From positions 3,658,001-3,722,000 of the forward strand of contig NZ_CP192738.1 of assembly GCF_050749805.1 (NCBI RefSeq): DNA of 64,000 nucleotides, written 5' to 3'. Of the stretch, positions 52,679-61,514 are shown in pieces (position 1 is the stretch's first letter; every line of letters starts with the position of its first letter). The translations under genes were made by a program, and so were the position numbers. The DNA comes from Hahella sp018986435. GTDB lineage: Bacteria > Pseudomonadota > Gammaproteobacteria > Pseudomonadales > Oleiphilaceae. A model generated the notes under the pieces. That model was not told where the DNA came from. It did not search any database and saw only the letters and a list, made by a program, of their open reading frames with translations.

Positions 52679-53241
52679 TAAGCCATCAATTTCTGACTGA
52701 ACTGGAACGCCTGTTCAGGCTCTACGGAAACAGAAGCTACGGCGAACACTGCACCCAATACGAACACATGGCGCAATGCGGCTGGTGGGCGCAGCGTCAA
52801 GGCGGCTCAAACGCGCTAATAGGAGCCGCCTTTCTACACGACATCGGACACCTGCTGGCGGAAGATCGCGACCTGCCCGGCCGGGATCAGTGGGGCTATG
52901 TCCATCACGATAGTCTCGCTGAGTCCTGGCTGCGGGAACACGGGCTGCCGAACAGCCTGATCAGGCCTATCGGTATGCATGTGCAGGCGAAACGTTATCT
53001 GGTGGCGACTCGGCCTGAGTACGCCAAAGGACTATCCATCGCCAGCCAGACCACCCTGGCGCAACAGGGCGGACCGTTCACCGAAGAACAATGCCGCAAG
53101 TTTGAGGCTGACCCCGCCTTTCATGACGCCATTCGCCTGCGGGAACTGGATGAGTTAGGCAAGGCGGAAGAATTTGAATTGCCGCCGCTGAAAGAATGGG
53201 TGTCCTGGTTAGAGCGGCATTTTATCCACCAGACTCAATGA
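52675..53241 (+). CDS. PhnZ-like HD-domain diiron oxygenase (phosphonate-associated HDIG protein)
   Basis: The 188-residue protein has the HD metal-ligand pattern of PhnZ and MIOX: His in QYEHMAQC, the HD pair in LHDIGHLL, His in VHHDSLAESW, His in MHVQAKRYL, and a late Asp in ELDELGK. The segment AKRYLVATRPEY is very close to PhnZ as I recall it. Tyr and Glu near residues 22-24 may play the gating role described for PhnZ, though the spacing differs by a residue. PhnZ cleaves 2-amino-1-hydroxyethylphosphonate to glycine and phosphate after hydroxylation by PhnY. No PhnY-type 2-oxoglutarate dioxygenase is nearby. Confidence 0.85.
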   Translation: MISHQFLTELERLFRLYGNRSYGEHCTQYEHMAQCGWWAQRQGGSNALIGAAFLHDIGHLLAEDRDLPGRDQWGYVHHDSLAESWLREHGLPNSLIRPIGMHVQAKRYLVATRPEYAKGLSIASQTTLAQQGGPFTEEQCRKFEADPAFHDAIRLRELDELGKAEEFELPPLKEWVSWLERHFIHQTQ

Positions 53242-53397
53242 GTCATATCAAACAGCTTAAATTATTTGTATTCAATATATTAAAGGCATAACCTCAACCA
53301 ATTTATAACTATAGATAAGACCCCTTTATTTGGTTAATCGCTGGTATGCCTCGACTAGTCACCGCCACTTTAAGATGGGTGTCCTGATAAGCTGGGG

Positions 53398-53991
53398 TTA
53401 CATATTGAGACCCGCCACCGTTCGATTTTTGAACACGTCATCCTCCACCAGTTTGCAGATCTTGCCCGACTGGACATTGAAATTGACGTAACCAACGGAC
53501 TCCAGCGGCATTTTGATCCACCAGGCGATAACGAAAGTGGCGGCGTAAGCGTGGGTGGAGATGATAGTTTTGTCCCCCAGGGTCAGGCCGTCGAGAAAGT
53601 CATAGATGCGGGAGACGAATTCTCGTTTGGTTTCGCCGCCGTCGATGACGGCATGATCCAGGCGATTGTCTCTTGCCAGAGGAACAATTCGCTCATCCAG
53701 CCACTGTTGCGGTCGCCCTTCGGCCACGCCGTAGGACATTTCTCTCAGCTGTGGCGTCAGCTCAACGATTGAGTTGATCGCTGCTGCGATCCGATCTGCG
53801 GTTTGCGCCGCTCGTTTCAGATCCGATGAATAGATATCCGCCTTGTGCGCATCCAAGAGTTGCAGGCGCTGTCCTAACTCGTCTGCATCCTTGCGGCCCT
53901 TTTCTGTCAGCTCAGAGTCGTACCAGCCTCCCACCCGTTTGTCGACATGATGTTGGGATTCGGTGTGAGTGACGACATACAGTTCTTTCAT
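53398..53991 (-). CDS. Histidine phosphatase family protein with variant RHG motif
   Basis: The 197-residue protein has the phosphoglycerate-mutase-like fold, but the usual RHG active-site start reads THT (VVTHTES). The remaining residues are recognisable: Arg in SDLKRAAQTA, Glu in REMSYGVAEGR, and the second His in IISTHAYAA. The missing first Arg would alter phosphate binding, so it may act on another ester or have lost activity, though some subfamilies share this variant. It is separate from the phn operon, on the opposite strand and convergent. Confidence 0.75.
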   Translation of the reverse strand: MKELYVVTHTESQHHVDKRVGGWYDSELTEKGRKDADELGQRLQLLDAHKADIYSSDLKRAAQTADRIAAAINSIVELTPQLREMSYGVAEGRPQQWLDERIVPLARDNRLDHAVIDGGETKREFVSRIYDFLDGLTLGDKTIISTHAYAATFVIAWWIKMPLESVGYVNFNVQSGKICKLVEDDVFKNRTVAGLNM

Positions 53992-54137
53992 ATGGAGTCC
54001 ATATATATCATAGAGTTAGAAGGGAAAGTAAAAACCAGACTACGATAGTCCTTTGCTCTTTGGTAGTGCTTAAATATGGAAAAATAAGGATTGTAATCGC
54101 TAACTGGCTTTCTTAAGCCCAGACCTGTTTATCTAAA

Positions 54138-54947
54138 TCATGGCGATTCAGGGGGTTGTGATGTAGCCATGGGATTGAACTGTGCGGTCAGACCTTCTTC
54201 CCGCATCGCCGTCAACGTCGCCTCCAGAGCGGGCGTCAGGTCCTGATTACGCTTGTGCACATACAAATAGGTCGGGACGCTTTCCAGCACACCGGCTTTG
54301 TGAATGCTGGCGTGAGAAAACTCCTCCGCGTGCAGCAACGGATCGACCACAAAGTCGAGATCGATGTACAGATCCGTCCGCCTCGCCTGCAGGCGGCGCA
54401 AGCCCAGGTTGGCGTTGGCGACGAATTCCACCGGGCCCAGCTGCTTGATTTTAGGAAGTTCCTCCTCACAGTTCCTGACGCCTAAGCGGCAATCCACACG
54501 CAAACCCTGTCCAGCGAGGCTACGCCAGCCGTTCACCCGCAAACCGGGAGACAACGCATAAGCGGTAAAGCTCACCTCCCACAAAGGCGCGTTGATTCTT
54601 ATCAGGTTCGGGTGCGCCGCTTCATACCCCGCCACGCGGCTGGGCAAACCGTCCACCAGGCCAGAGTTAGCCAGCGCGCCACAGCGCTTGGAGGGGAAGG
54701 TTTTCATCTCAAACTCCAAGTTGAGGCGGCGAAACACTTCGGTATAGAACAGCTTGTACTGGCGACCCTGTTCGGTTTCCGCCACTTGAGAAGACACCAC
54801 CAGCACCATTTTGCGGGCGGCATGAGTGGGCGTTGTACTGAGAGCGAGAACACAACCAAGCAGCATCAGGCGCAACGCCAACAGACGGGGTGCGCGGCTT
54901 CCAGATATGAGCATGAGGCAGAACGGCATAAATCGGCGGACAAACAT
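54138..54947 (-). CDS. Periplasmic family-3 solute-binding protein
   Basis: The 269-residue protein has a signal peptide (cleavage near PTHA) and a family-3 binding fold (FEMKTFPSKRCGALANSG, VDGLPSRVAGYE, LRVDCRLGVRNCEEEL). It carries two cysteines that could pair. Proteins of this form bind amino acids or other small polar solutes. No transporter genes are adjacent, so it may act in sensing or be an isolated binding protein, as at 5.9-9.4 kb. Confidence 0.75.
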   Translation of the reverse strand: MFVRRFMPFCLMLISGSRAPRLLALRLMLLGCVLALSTTPTHAARKMVLVVSSQVAETEQGRQYKLFYTEVFRRLNLEFEMKTFPSKRCGALANSGLVDGLPSRVAGYEAAHPNLIRINAPLWEVSFTAYALSPGLRVNGWRSLAGQGLRVDCRLGVRNCEEELPKIKQLGPVEFVANANLGLRRLQARRTDLYIDLDFVVDPLLHAEEFSHASIHKAGVLESVPTYLYVHKRNQDLTPALEATLTAMREEGLTAQFNPMATSQPPESP

Positions 54948-54995
54948 ACTTCAAGCATAGTTGGAAAACGTCAGGACGCCATGCTCGCGCAAGCC

Positions 54996-55514
54996 TCAAG
55001 CGATATCCCGCTTGAAACGGCTCATGGGAAAGCGAGAGCCAGGGCATTGCGTCGATTCCCCCGGAGTCATGCCATGGCCCGTGACATTCGCGGTAGGAAT
55101 GTCGTAGCGGGTCATCAATGTCCGGGTCAGCTTGACTAAAGCCTGGTACTGAGGCTCAGGCACGTCGCGTTTTTCAAAGTCGCCGATCAGACATACGCCA
55201 ATGCCGAGAAAATTACGCGTCAGATTATGCAGCGTCAGATGCCCGCCCCAGATGTCATATTCCTGTCGCCAGTCGCTGGCCACTTCTCCCATAGCGAGTC
55301 CATGACCGTTGCCGATGACGTAGTGATAAGGAATGGCATGAATGGGATCGTGAGGCTGACGCTCTCGATGCACCCGTTGCAGAAGCGCGATATCTCCAGA
55401 AGCGCCGCCGCTGTGGTGAATGACGATATAGCGCCAGCGACGCGGCCAGCTCCAGACTCCCAGCCCCGCCGCCGCAAGCAGCGACGAGGCGAGAATAAAC
55501 TTGCGGCGATTCAT
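54996..55514 (-). CDS. N-acetylmuramoyl-L-alanine amidase family (AmpD/PGRP-like), exported
   Basis: The 172-residue protein begins MNRRKFILASSLLAAAGLG, a signal-like helix with an RR pair reminiscent of Tat export. It continues as an Amidase_2 domain: zinc His in VIHHSGG, and the second zinc site in TGHGMTPGESTQCPG, where His and Cys are the usual ligands. It also has the Tyr-rich substrate-loop IPYHYVIGNGHG. It should cleave muropeptide amide bonds in the periplasm. The neighbouring binding protein is not obviously linked. Confidence 0.85.
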   Translation of the reverse strand: MNRRKFILASSLLAAAGLGVWSWPRRWRYIVIHHSGGASGDIALLQRVHRERQPHDPIHAIPYHYVIGNGHGLAMGEVASDWRQEYDIWGGHLTLHNLTRNFLGIGVCLIGDFEKRDVPEPQYQALVKLTRTLMTRYDIPTANVTGHGMTPGESTQCPGSRFPMSRFKRDIA

Positions 55515-55715
55515 AAGGTTCGTAGCGGCCTCGTCCTTCCCGGTGTTCCTGGCGCCTGGGATTGATACAGCGGCTTACTATAACTCGCTTACTAATGCTT
55601 ACCAGCACTTACCAGGACACCCATATTAGTCGAAGCGTTCAGTACTACCTTCTCCTCTATCGCCGCGCAAGTTAAACGTCATTCAGCCGCTTGTTCTACG
55701 CTTTCGTGTGACGGT

Positions 55716-56021
55716 TCAGGCTGCGCTCAAATTGCGGCTTGCTTCGGGCGCTTCAAAGACGTGATACGCTTCAGGTCCAAAGGGGTCGAGCGCTGTATCA
55801 AGGTGGCAGTAGTTCTCCGGCACCGGCTCGCCTGACATCACCACGTAAAACAGCCGGGGTTGCGAAGGTATTTCCACCGCCAGGGGTTCCTCTACCCAGA
55901 TAAACACCGCTTTCTCCGTCACCAGATATTCGGAGCGAACAATCCGGCTGCCTTCTCGCAGCATGATACGATTGGCGGTTTGCGGTCCTTCAAGACGATA
56001 TTTGTGGATAGCTTTCATCAT
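55716..56021 (-). CDS. Small conserved protein of unknown function
   Basis: The 101-residue beta-rich protein (RLFYVVMSGEPVPENYCHLDTAL) has no signal or membrane segment and no catalytic motif I recognise. It may be a phage-type accessory protein of the DUF7352 kind, but this is uncertain. A plausible start is the ATG at 56021 or the adjacent ATG three bases later. Confidence 0.55.
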   Translation of the reverse strand: MMKAIHKYRLEGPQTANRIMLREGSRIVRSEYLVTEKAVFIWVEEPLAVEIPSQPRLFYVVMSGEPVPENYCHLDTALDPFGPEAYHVFEAPEASRNLSAA

Positions 56022-56136
56022 AACGTTTACCTGTTGCTTGCTTCGGTTTCAGTCTGGCAAAGCTAACAGATCGAGAAAAGCAGTTTTAAACGTCCTTTTA
56101 ATACGGTTTTTTCGATCTCAAAGCCTTTTTAGATAC

Positions 56137-57030
56137 TCAAGACGCCGAACGACGCAAACAAATCGCCTCCACCGCCGGATTACCTGAGCGGGCGCTACGT
56201 GTGACGGCATATAGCCGTTCAGTCACCGCTTCGATGCTGCCCACCAGCTCCACCTGATACTGCCGCAATACTTCCTCACAAATGACGGTCGGAGCGGCGA
56301 ATACGCCCAGGCCGCGAGCGCCGAACACTTTGACCAATGCGCTGTCGTCAATTTCCGCTTTGATGACCGGCTTGACCCCATGATCCCCCAGCCATCGCAT
56401 CAATTGCTGAAAATACGGAGACTCCAGAGTCATTGCTAATAGTGGCTGTCCATCTAAGCTAAGGGGGAAATTTTTGCGCAAGGTGCGCGCCAGATCAGGC
56501 CTGGCGAACAGGCTGATGCTGGAGCTTTCCAGCTCGCACCAGTGGGTCTGGCTGTCGCGTTGCAGGGGCGGTAAGCGGTCCGCCAGCACAATATCCAGGC
56601 GATAACTCAGCAGCTCCTGCACCAAATGCTCGACGGTCCCTGAGCGGCAAGATAGTTTGACCTCCCGATCCAGATGCAAGGCCGGCTCCAACATGCGATA
56701 GGCGAACAGTTTATGGATCGAAGCGGAAATACCCACCGCCAGACTGATGGAGCGTCCGCTGGTCACCAGCAACGCAACCTGTTGCAGCTCGCCAGCCACC
56801 CGGAACATATCGTCGGCGTAACTGAGGACCAGTCGGCCAAGCTGGGTCAGCGTCATGCGCCGTCCCTTGCGATTGAATAACAGGCCGCCCAGCGACTCCT
56901 CAAGGGAGGATAATTGCCCACTAAGAGTCTGCGGCGCCAGATTGAGTTCCTTGCTGGCGGCCACCAGCGAGCCCTCCCGCGCAATCACCCAGAAATAATA
57001 AAGATGTTTAAAGTTCAGCGATTTCAGCAT
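56137..57030 (-). CDS. nhaR: LysR-family regulator, NhaR-like
   Basis: The 297-residue protein has the NhaR-type N terminus (LNFKHLYYFWVIAREGSL then LAPQTLSGQLSSLEESL and LFNRKGRRMTLTQLG), followed by a LysR effector domain. NhaR activates sodium/proton antiporter genes in response to sodium, and osmC in enteric bacteria. No antiporter gene is adjacent, so targets are elsewhere. Upstream is a repeat-rich stretch. The ATG at 57030 is used; a TTG three bases upstream is an alternative. Confidence 0.82.
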   Translation of the reverse strand: MLKSLNFKHLYYFWVIAREGSLVAASKELNLAPQTLSGQLSSLEESLGGLLFNRKGRRMTLTQLGRLVLSYADDMFRVAGELQQVALLVTSGRSISLAVGISASIHKLFAYRMLEPALHLDREVKLSCRSGTVEHLVQELLSYRLDIVLADRLPPLQRDSQTHWCELESSSISLFARPDLARTLRKNFPLSLDGQPLLAMTLESPYFQQLMRWLGDHGVKPVIKAEIDDSALVKVFGARGLGVFAAPTVICEEVLRQYQVELVGSIEAVTERLYAVTRSARSGNPAVEAICLRRSAS

Positions 57031-57147
57031 CAATGCGGCTCTCCCTACCTGTCTGCTACCTCTCTGTTTAGCAGAAGCAAGGGGGATGTTGAAACCCGAA
57101 GAACATTAAAGCGCCCGCCTGTTGGCGCCATGATGTTTTCGCGCACA

Positions 57148-57541
57148 AAAAGTGGGTGTCCGTTTAGTGATTTTGATGATGACCGGAAGGTAGTAGAGTT
57201 AGTAGGAGTTAGTAAGAGATAGTAGGACACCCAGTAAAAGCGCTTCGACAAGCTCAGCGCGAACGGGTGGGTTTGGGATTGAGTTTTTAGGGATAGACAA
57301 TTAGCTGGATTGGAGGCAAGCCTTGGGGAAACCGGATCGGACGGGGTTTACGATGGGTGTCTTGCTAACGTTGCGTTATTGGCGTTGAGACAGGAACCCC
57401 ATCAAAAACCTGGGGTTCCGCCACACTCAAATTGTGGGTGTCCTGTTAAAAACACCACGGTTGAGCCCCGCAAGCATGGGGGCCCATCGCACCTTAGTGG
57501 TGGGTGTCCTACTAGTGCGATGGGTGTAAAAGTGGGTGTCC
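57148..57541. repeat. Repeat-rich region upstream of nhaR and downstream of deoD
   Basis: Positions 57148-57295 are a third copy of the repeat found twice between phnS and phnT, with a small expansion of TAGTAGGAGTTAGTAAG-type units. After it come further GGGTGTCC motifs at 57436, 57502 and 57534. No coding frame is supported. The region separates deoD from nhaR. Confidence 0.65.
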
Positions 57542-57555
57542 TGTTAACGAGGCGA

Positions 57556-58266
57556 CTAGAAACTAACCGCTGCTTCCAGGGCGATTTCCACCATGTCGTT
57601 AAAGCTGGTGCGTCTTTCTTCCGGACTCAGTCTTTCACCGCTTAACAAATGGTCGCTGACGGTGCAAAGCGCCAGGGCTTTGCCGCCGCACGCGGCGGCC
57701 ACGCCATAGAGTCCGGCGGCTTCCATCTCCACCGCCTTGACGCCATGTGCGGAGAGACGTTCTGTTAAGCCAGGATCGGCTGCGTAGAACAGGTCTGTGG
57801 TGAACAAAGCGCCAACATGATACCGCGTCTCCCGACGTCGGGCGGCGGTTACCACTGGCTCCAGCAAATCGTAGTCGGCTATGGCGGCGAAATCGTAATG
57901 ATTGAGGCGCACGCGGTTCACCAAAGAGTCCGTTCCCGCGCCCATTCCGATAACTATGTCGCGCACTTTCACTTCATCGCGAATAGAGCCGCAGGAGCCG
58001 ATGCGAACGATATTTTTCACGTTGAACTGGGTATACAGCTCATGGGCGTATATGGAGATGGAGGGCACCCCCATGCCTGACCCCATGACGGAAAGTCTGC
58101 GTCCACGGTACTCACCGGTGTACCCCAGCATGCCGCGTACATCGTTCACCAACACCGGTTTCGCCAGATAAGTCTCCGCGATGTGTTTGGCTCGAAGCGG
58201 ATCGCCCGGCATCAGAACGGTATCTGCAAAGTCGCCAGGATTAGCGGCGATATGAGGAGTGGCCAT
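57556..58266 (-). CDS. deoD: Purine-nucleoside phosphorylase
   Basis: The 236-residue protein shows the hexameric DeoD signatures: TPHIAANPGDFADTVLMPGD at the start, phosphate-binding GSGMGVPSISIYAHEL, and VEMEAAGLY with the purine-binding Met/Glu/Glu segment. The catalytic Asp lies in TVSDHLL. It cleaves purine (deoxy)nucleosides with phosphate to base and (deoxy)ribose-1-phosphate. It lies downstream of deoB and deoC on the same strand, the last gene of the nucleoside salvage block. Confidence 0.94.
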   Translation of the reverse strand: MATPHIAANPGDFADTVLMPGDPLRAKHIAETYLAKPVLVNDVRGMLGYTGEYRGRRLSVMGSGMGVPSISIYAHELYTQFNVKNIVRIGSCGSIRDEVKVRDIVIGMGAGTDSLVNRVRLNHYDFAAIADYDLLEPVVTAARRRETRYHVGALFTTDLFYAADPGLTERLSAHGVKAVEMEAAGLYGVAAACGGKALALCTVSDHLLSGERLSPEERRTSFNDMVEIALEAAVSF

Positions 58267-58329
58267 AATCGTCTTCCTTATGTGATGAGGTGAAACAGAT
58301 GGGCGCGCATCCCGGCGCCCGGGGATAAT

Positions 58330-59577
58330 TTATTGGGCCGCTGGCGCGAGAAAGGATTCACCGAAGTCCAGTTGGCCAAGATGAAAGTATTCCGCCAGCG
58401 TCTGACCGATGTCGGCGAACGTCTTTCTGGCGCCGATAAAGCCATGTGGCGCGCGTTTACCGTACATCAGGATGGGAATATGTTCCCGTGTATGATCGCT
58501 GCCAGGCCAGGTAGGATCACAGCCGTGATCCGCCGTCAGAATCAGCAGGTCGTCATCTTTCATGGCGCCCAGGATGTCCGGCAACATGGTGTCGAAATCT
58601 TCCAGCGCCTTCGCATAGCCAGTGACGTCGCGACGGTGGCCGTAAAGCATGTCGAAGTCCACCAGATTGGTGAAAATCATTGTGTCTTGCTCATTTGTCG
58701 CGCCGTCAGTCTCGTTCATCGCTGTCAGGGTCGCCTCCACCAGCGCGCATAACCCGTCCGCCTTGACCGCACGACTGACGCCTTTGCCGGCATAGATATC
58801 GGAGATTTTGCCAATGGCGACCACCTCCCCTCCGGCAAGGCTCAGCTTATCCAGCAGCGTCGGCTTATGGGGCGGCGTGGCGAAATCACGGCGAGCGCCG
58901 GTGCGACGAAAATCTTCCGGCGAAGCGCCCACAAAGGGACGCGCGATGACGCGGGCGATATTATAGGGATCGATGTGCTTGCGGGTGATTCGGCACAGCT
59001 CATACAAGCGTTGCAGGCCAAAGGATTCTTCATGACAGGCGATCTGAACCACGCTATCCGCGCTGGTATAAAAAATCGGCTTGCCCGTCGCCATATGCTC
59101 CTTTCCCAGATCCACAATAATCTGGGTGCCGGAGGCATGAACGTTGCCCAGCACGCCAGGCAGCCCGGCTTCTGCGACAATGGCGTCAAGCAACTCCAGA
59201 GGGAAACTTTGCTGCTTATCGGTGAAATAGCCCCAATCGAAAAGCACGGGAACGCCGGCGATTTCCCAATGTCCGGAAGGAGTGTCTTTGCCGGAGCTCA
59301 GCTCTTCCGCAAAGCCATAGGCGCCAAGTATGGCGGGCGTCGACTCCAACCCCGGCGCCGCGACGCCGCAACTGGCTTCTCCCGCCTTGCCCAGGCCCAG
59401 CCGATTCATGTTGGGAAGCCGCAATGGCCCTGCTCTGCCTTGACTATCGCAAACGCCAGCGGCGCAGGCTTCGGCGATATGCAATAAGGTGTTGGCGCCG
59501 GTGTCGCCGAAACGCTCAGCATCGGCTGTGGCGCCAATGCCAAAGCTGTCCAGTACGATCAATATTGCCCTGCTCAC
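58330..59577 (-). CDS. deoB: Phosphopentomutase
   Basis: The 415-residue protein is an alkaline-phosphatase-superfamily DeoB: metal-binding VLDSFGIGATADA at the N terminus, FGDTGANTLLHIA, the insert domain with IACHEESFGL, and the C-terminal LTADHGCDPTWPGSDHTREH with its metal-binding Asp/His residues. It interconverts (deoxy)ribose-1-phosphate and 5-phosphate, linking DeoD to DeoC. The start is ATG at 59577. It is separated by 63 bp from deoD. Confidence 0.94.
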   Translation of the reverse strand: MSRAILIVLDSFGIGATADAERFGDTGANTLLHIAEACAAGVCDSQGRAGPLRLPNMNRLGLGKAGEASCGVAAPGLESTPAILGAYGFAEELSSGKDTPSGHWEIAGVPVLFDWGYFTDKQQSFPLELLDAIVAEAGLPGVLGNVHASGTQIIVDLGKEHMATGKPIFYTSADSVVQIACHEESFGLQRLYELCRITRKHIDPYNIARVIARPFVGASPEDFRRTGARRDFATPPHKPTLLDKLSLAGGEVVAIGKISDIYAGKGVSRAVKADGLCALVEATLTAMNETDGATNEQDTMIFTNLVDFDMLYGHRRDVTGYAKALEDFDTMLPDILGAMKDDDLLILTADHGCDPTWPGSDHTREHIPILMYGKRAPHGFIGARKTFADIGQTLAEYFHLGQLDFGESFLAPAAQ

Positions 59578-59671
59578 ACTCTCTCCTTAAAAGTAACTTC
59601 TGTCTCCATGACGGTTCGTTGTTATTGTGCTATCGGCGCTCGTTGGCGCGATCTGCGTCTTGCAGTGTAGA

Positions 59672-60439
59672 TCAATATTCCAATGTGGCGTGGTCGGAAC
59701 CGTGTCCCAACAACACCAGCAGGTTATGCAACAAGCTGCTGGCGCCAAAGCGGAAGTTGTCTGGAGACACCCAGTCGTCGCCCATGATATTCATCGCCAG
59801 ACTGAGGTAGAGCCGCGCCTGTTCAGGCGTGCCGACTCCGCCTGCGGCTTTAAAACCGACTGAGGCGCGAGACTCGCGTATGCAGTTGAGCATGACTTCC
59901 GCCGCGTCCAGCGTGGCATTGACCTTTACTTTTCCAGTGGATGTCTTCAGAAAATCCGCGCCGGCGGCGATCGCCAGTTCACTGGCTCGCTGCACGTAAT
60001 TCGGGGTTTTTAACTCGCCGGATTCAATGATGACCTTCAACGGCACAGCTTCGCCGCAGGCGGCTTTCACCGCGGCCACTAATTTACGCCCGGTGTTTTC
60101 ATCTCCCGCCAACAAGGCTTTATAGGGAAACACAAGGTCGATCTCATCCGCCCCCGCGCGGATCGCTTCGGTGGTTTCCACAATCACCGCGTCGGCCGGC
60201 GATTCGCCGTGAGGGAAGTTCACCACGGTCGCCACTTTCACCGGCGCATCGCTCAAACTTTGCTTCGCCAACGCGACAAAACGGGGATATACGCACACTG
60301 CCGCCACCCAGCCTTCCGGGGTGCGGGCTTTCTGACAAAGTGCGGTGATGCTGGCGTCCGTGTCCGCTTCGTTAAGCGAAGTCAGGTCCAACAATGGGAT
60401 AGATAATCGGGCGGCCTCTTGTAGTGTCAAACGTCTCAT
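59672..60439 (-). CDS. deoC: Deoxyribose-phosphate aldolase
   Basis: From the ATG at 60439 (AAGGA 7 bases upstream) the protein has 255 residues; the longer frame is not supported. The Schiff-base lysine is in FLKTSTGK, with the general-base region IESGELKT and the IDLVFPYKAL segment of the DeoC barrel. It cleaves 2-deoxyribose-5-phosphate to acetaldehyde and glyceraldehyde-3-phosphate. Acetaldehyde is also the PhnX product, so the two pathways converge on a common intermediate, though they are not linked by regulation that I can see. No deoA is present. Confidence 0.92.
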   Translation of the reverse strand: MRRLTLQEAARLSIPLLDLTSLNEADTDASITALCQKARTPEGWVAAVCVYPRFVALAKQSLSDAPVKVATVVNFPHGESPADAVIVETTEAIRAGADEIDLVFPYKALLAGDENTGRKLVAAVKAACGEAVPLKVIIESGELKTPNYVQRASELAIAAGADFLKTSTGKVKVNATLDAAEVMLNCIRESRASVGFKAAGGVGTPEQARLYLSLAMNIMGDDWVSPDNFRFGASSLLHNLLVLLGHGSDHATLEY

Positions 60440-60474
60440 TCCTGGTTCCTTGGTCACATATAAAAATCCTAAAA

Positions 60475-60490
60475 GCGCATTATTATGCGC
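60475..60490 (-). terminator. Terminator after corA
   Basis: The 6-bp stem GCGCAT/ATGCGC with a 4-base loop is followed on the minus strand by TTTT. It lies 80 bp beyond the corA stop and 36 bp before the deoC start. Confidence 0.6.
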
Positions 60491-60569
60491 AGATACCCAC
60501 GCTTCAAAACGGATATAAGTCAAATTGCATCGCCATACCGCAATTCTCCGCCTCAATTGCAAAAGCCGT

Positions 60570-61514
60570 CTACAGCCACCCCTTGCGCTTGAAATACAAA
60601 TAGGGCGTCACCGCAGACACAATCATCAGACCGATCGCCCAGGGATATCCCAACAGCCATTTCAGCTCAGGAATATAGTTGAAGTTCATGCCGTAGATAC
60701 TGGCGATCAAAGTAGGCGGTAGCAAAACCACAGAGACGATGGAGAAAATTTTAATAATCTGGTTCTGGTGAATATTGATGAAACCTTGTGTGTAGTCCAT
60801 CAAGTAGTTGATCTTCTCAAACAAAAATGTGGTGTGAGACATCAACGTCTCCACATCGCGCATAATTTCCTGGCAGGTCTGCTGCATCTCCGGCCAGGGC
60901 TTGGCGTGGCGCTGCAGAAAGGAGATCGCGCGTTCCGTGTCCATCAGGCAAAGACGCACCTTGCCGTTTAAATTCTCCACTCTCGCCAGGCCGCCGATAG
61001 CAGCCTGCAAGTCCCCGCCCTGCTCCAGCACCTGATGGCTGATATGGTCGAGTTTACGATGGGTGTCCTCTATCACATCCGCCAGATTCCCCACTTTTTG
61101 CTCCAGCAGCGCCACCAACAGTTGGGCGGGGCCAGCCACTTCCACCTGACCTTTCTCCGCCCGCGTCCGGAACAATCCAAAATCGGCGCAATCGCTCTGC
61201 CGCAGGGTAATCAGCCGCTGTGTCTGCAATATAAAAGCAACCGTGACCGTTCTGGGTCGGCCGTCCCCATTCGACAAAAACAGCGAGTGCACGTGCACGC
61301 CGTTAGCGTCAGTGAAAAACCGCGCAGAAGACTCAATCTCCTCCACCGCCGATGACTCCGGCAAATCCTCAGGCAACAAAGCATTCAGCAGTTCGCGCTC
61401 CGCCGCATCCGGCGCCTGCGCATCAATCCAGGATGCCGCCTGCAGCGTCTCTTGGGACACAGAAGACGAAACCTCATGAACTCCGTTATCCCTGATCGTA
61501 AACAACTTCAGCAT
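60570..61514 (-). CDS. corA: CorA-family divalent cation transporter
   Basis: The 314-residue protein has a long soluble N-terminal domain and two C-terminal membrane helices. The GMN signature (SIYGMNFNYIPE) follows the first helix and the C terminus ends KRKGWL, as in CorA. It mediates uptake, or in the ZntB subgroup export, of Mg2+, Co2+ or Zn2+. The GMN motif and the Pro/Glu loop after it leave the ion undecided. It is preceded by a GGACACCC-rich repeat region and lies upstream of deoC on the same strand, probably as an independent transcript. Confidence 0.9.
   Translation of the reverse strand: MLKLFTIRDNGVHEVSSSVSQETLQAASWIDAQAPDAAERELLNALLPEDLPESSAVEEIESSARFFTDANGVHVHSLFLSNGDGRPRTVTVAFILQTQRLITLRQSDCADFGLFRTRAEKGQVEVAGPAQLLVALLEQKVGNLADVIEDTHRKLDHISHQVLEQGGDLQAAIGGLARVENLNGKVRLCLMDTERAISFLQRHAKPWPEMQQTCQEIMRDVETLMSHTTFLFEKINYLMDYTQGFINIHQNQIIKIFSIVSVVLLPPTLIASIYGMNFNYIPELKWLLGYPWAIGLMIVSAVTPYLYFKRKGWL

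Noticed and set aside
57310..57645. Plus-strand frame across the repeat region and deoD end
   Set aside because: It is a shadow of repeats and the deoD antisense strand.
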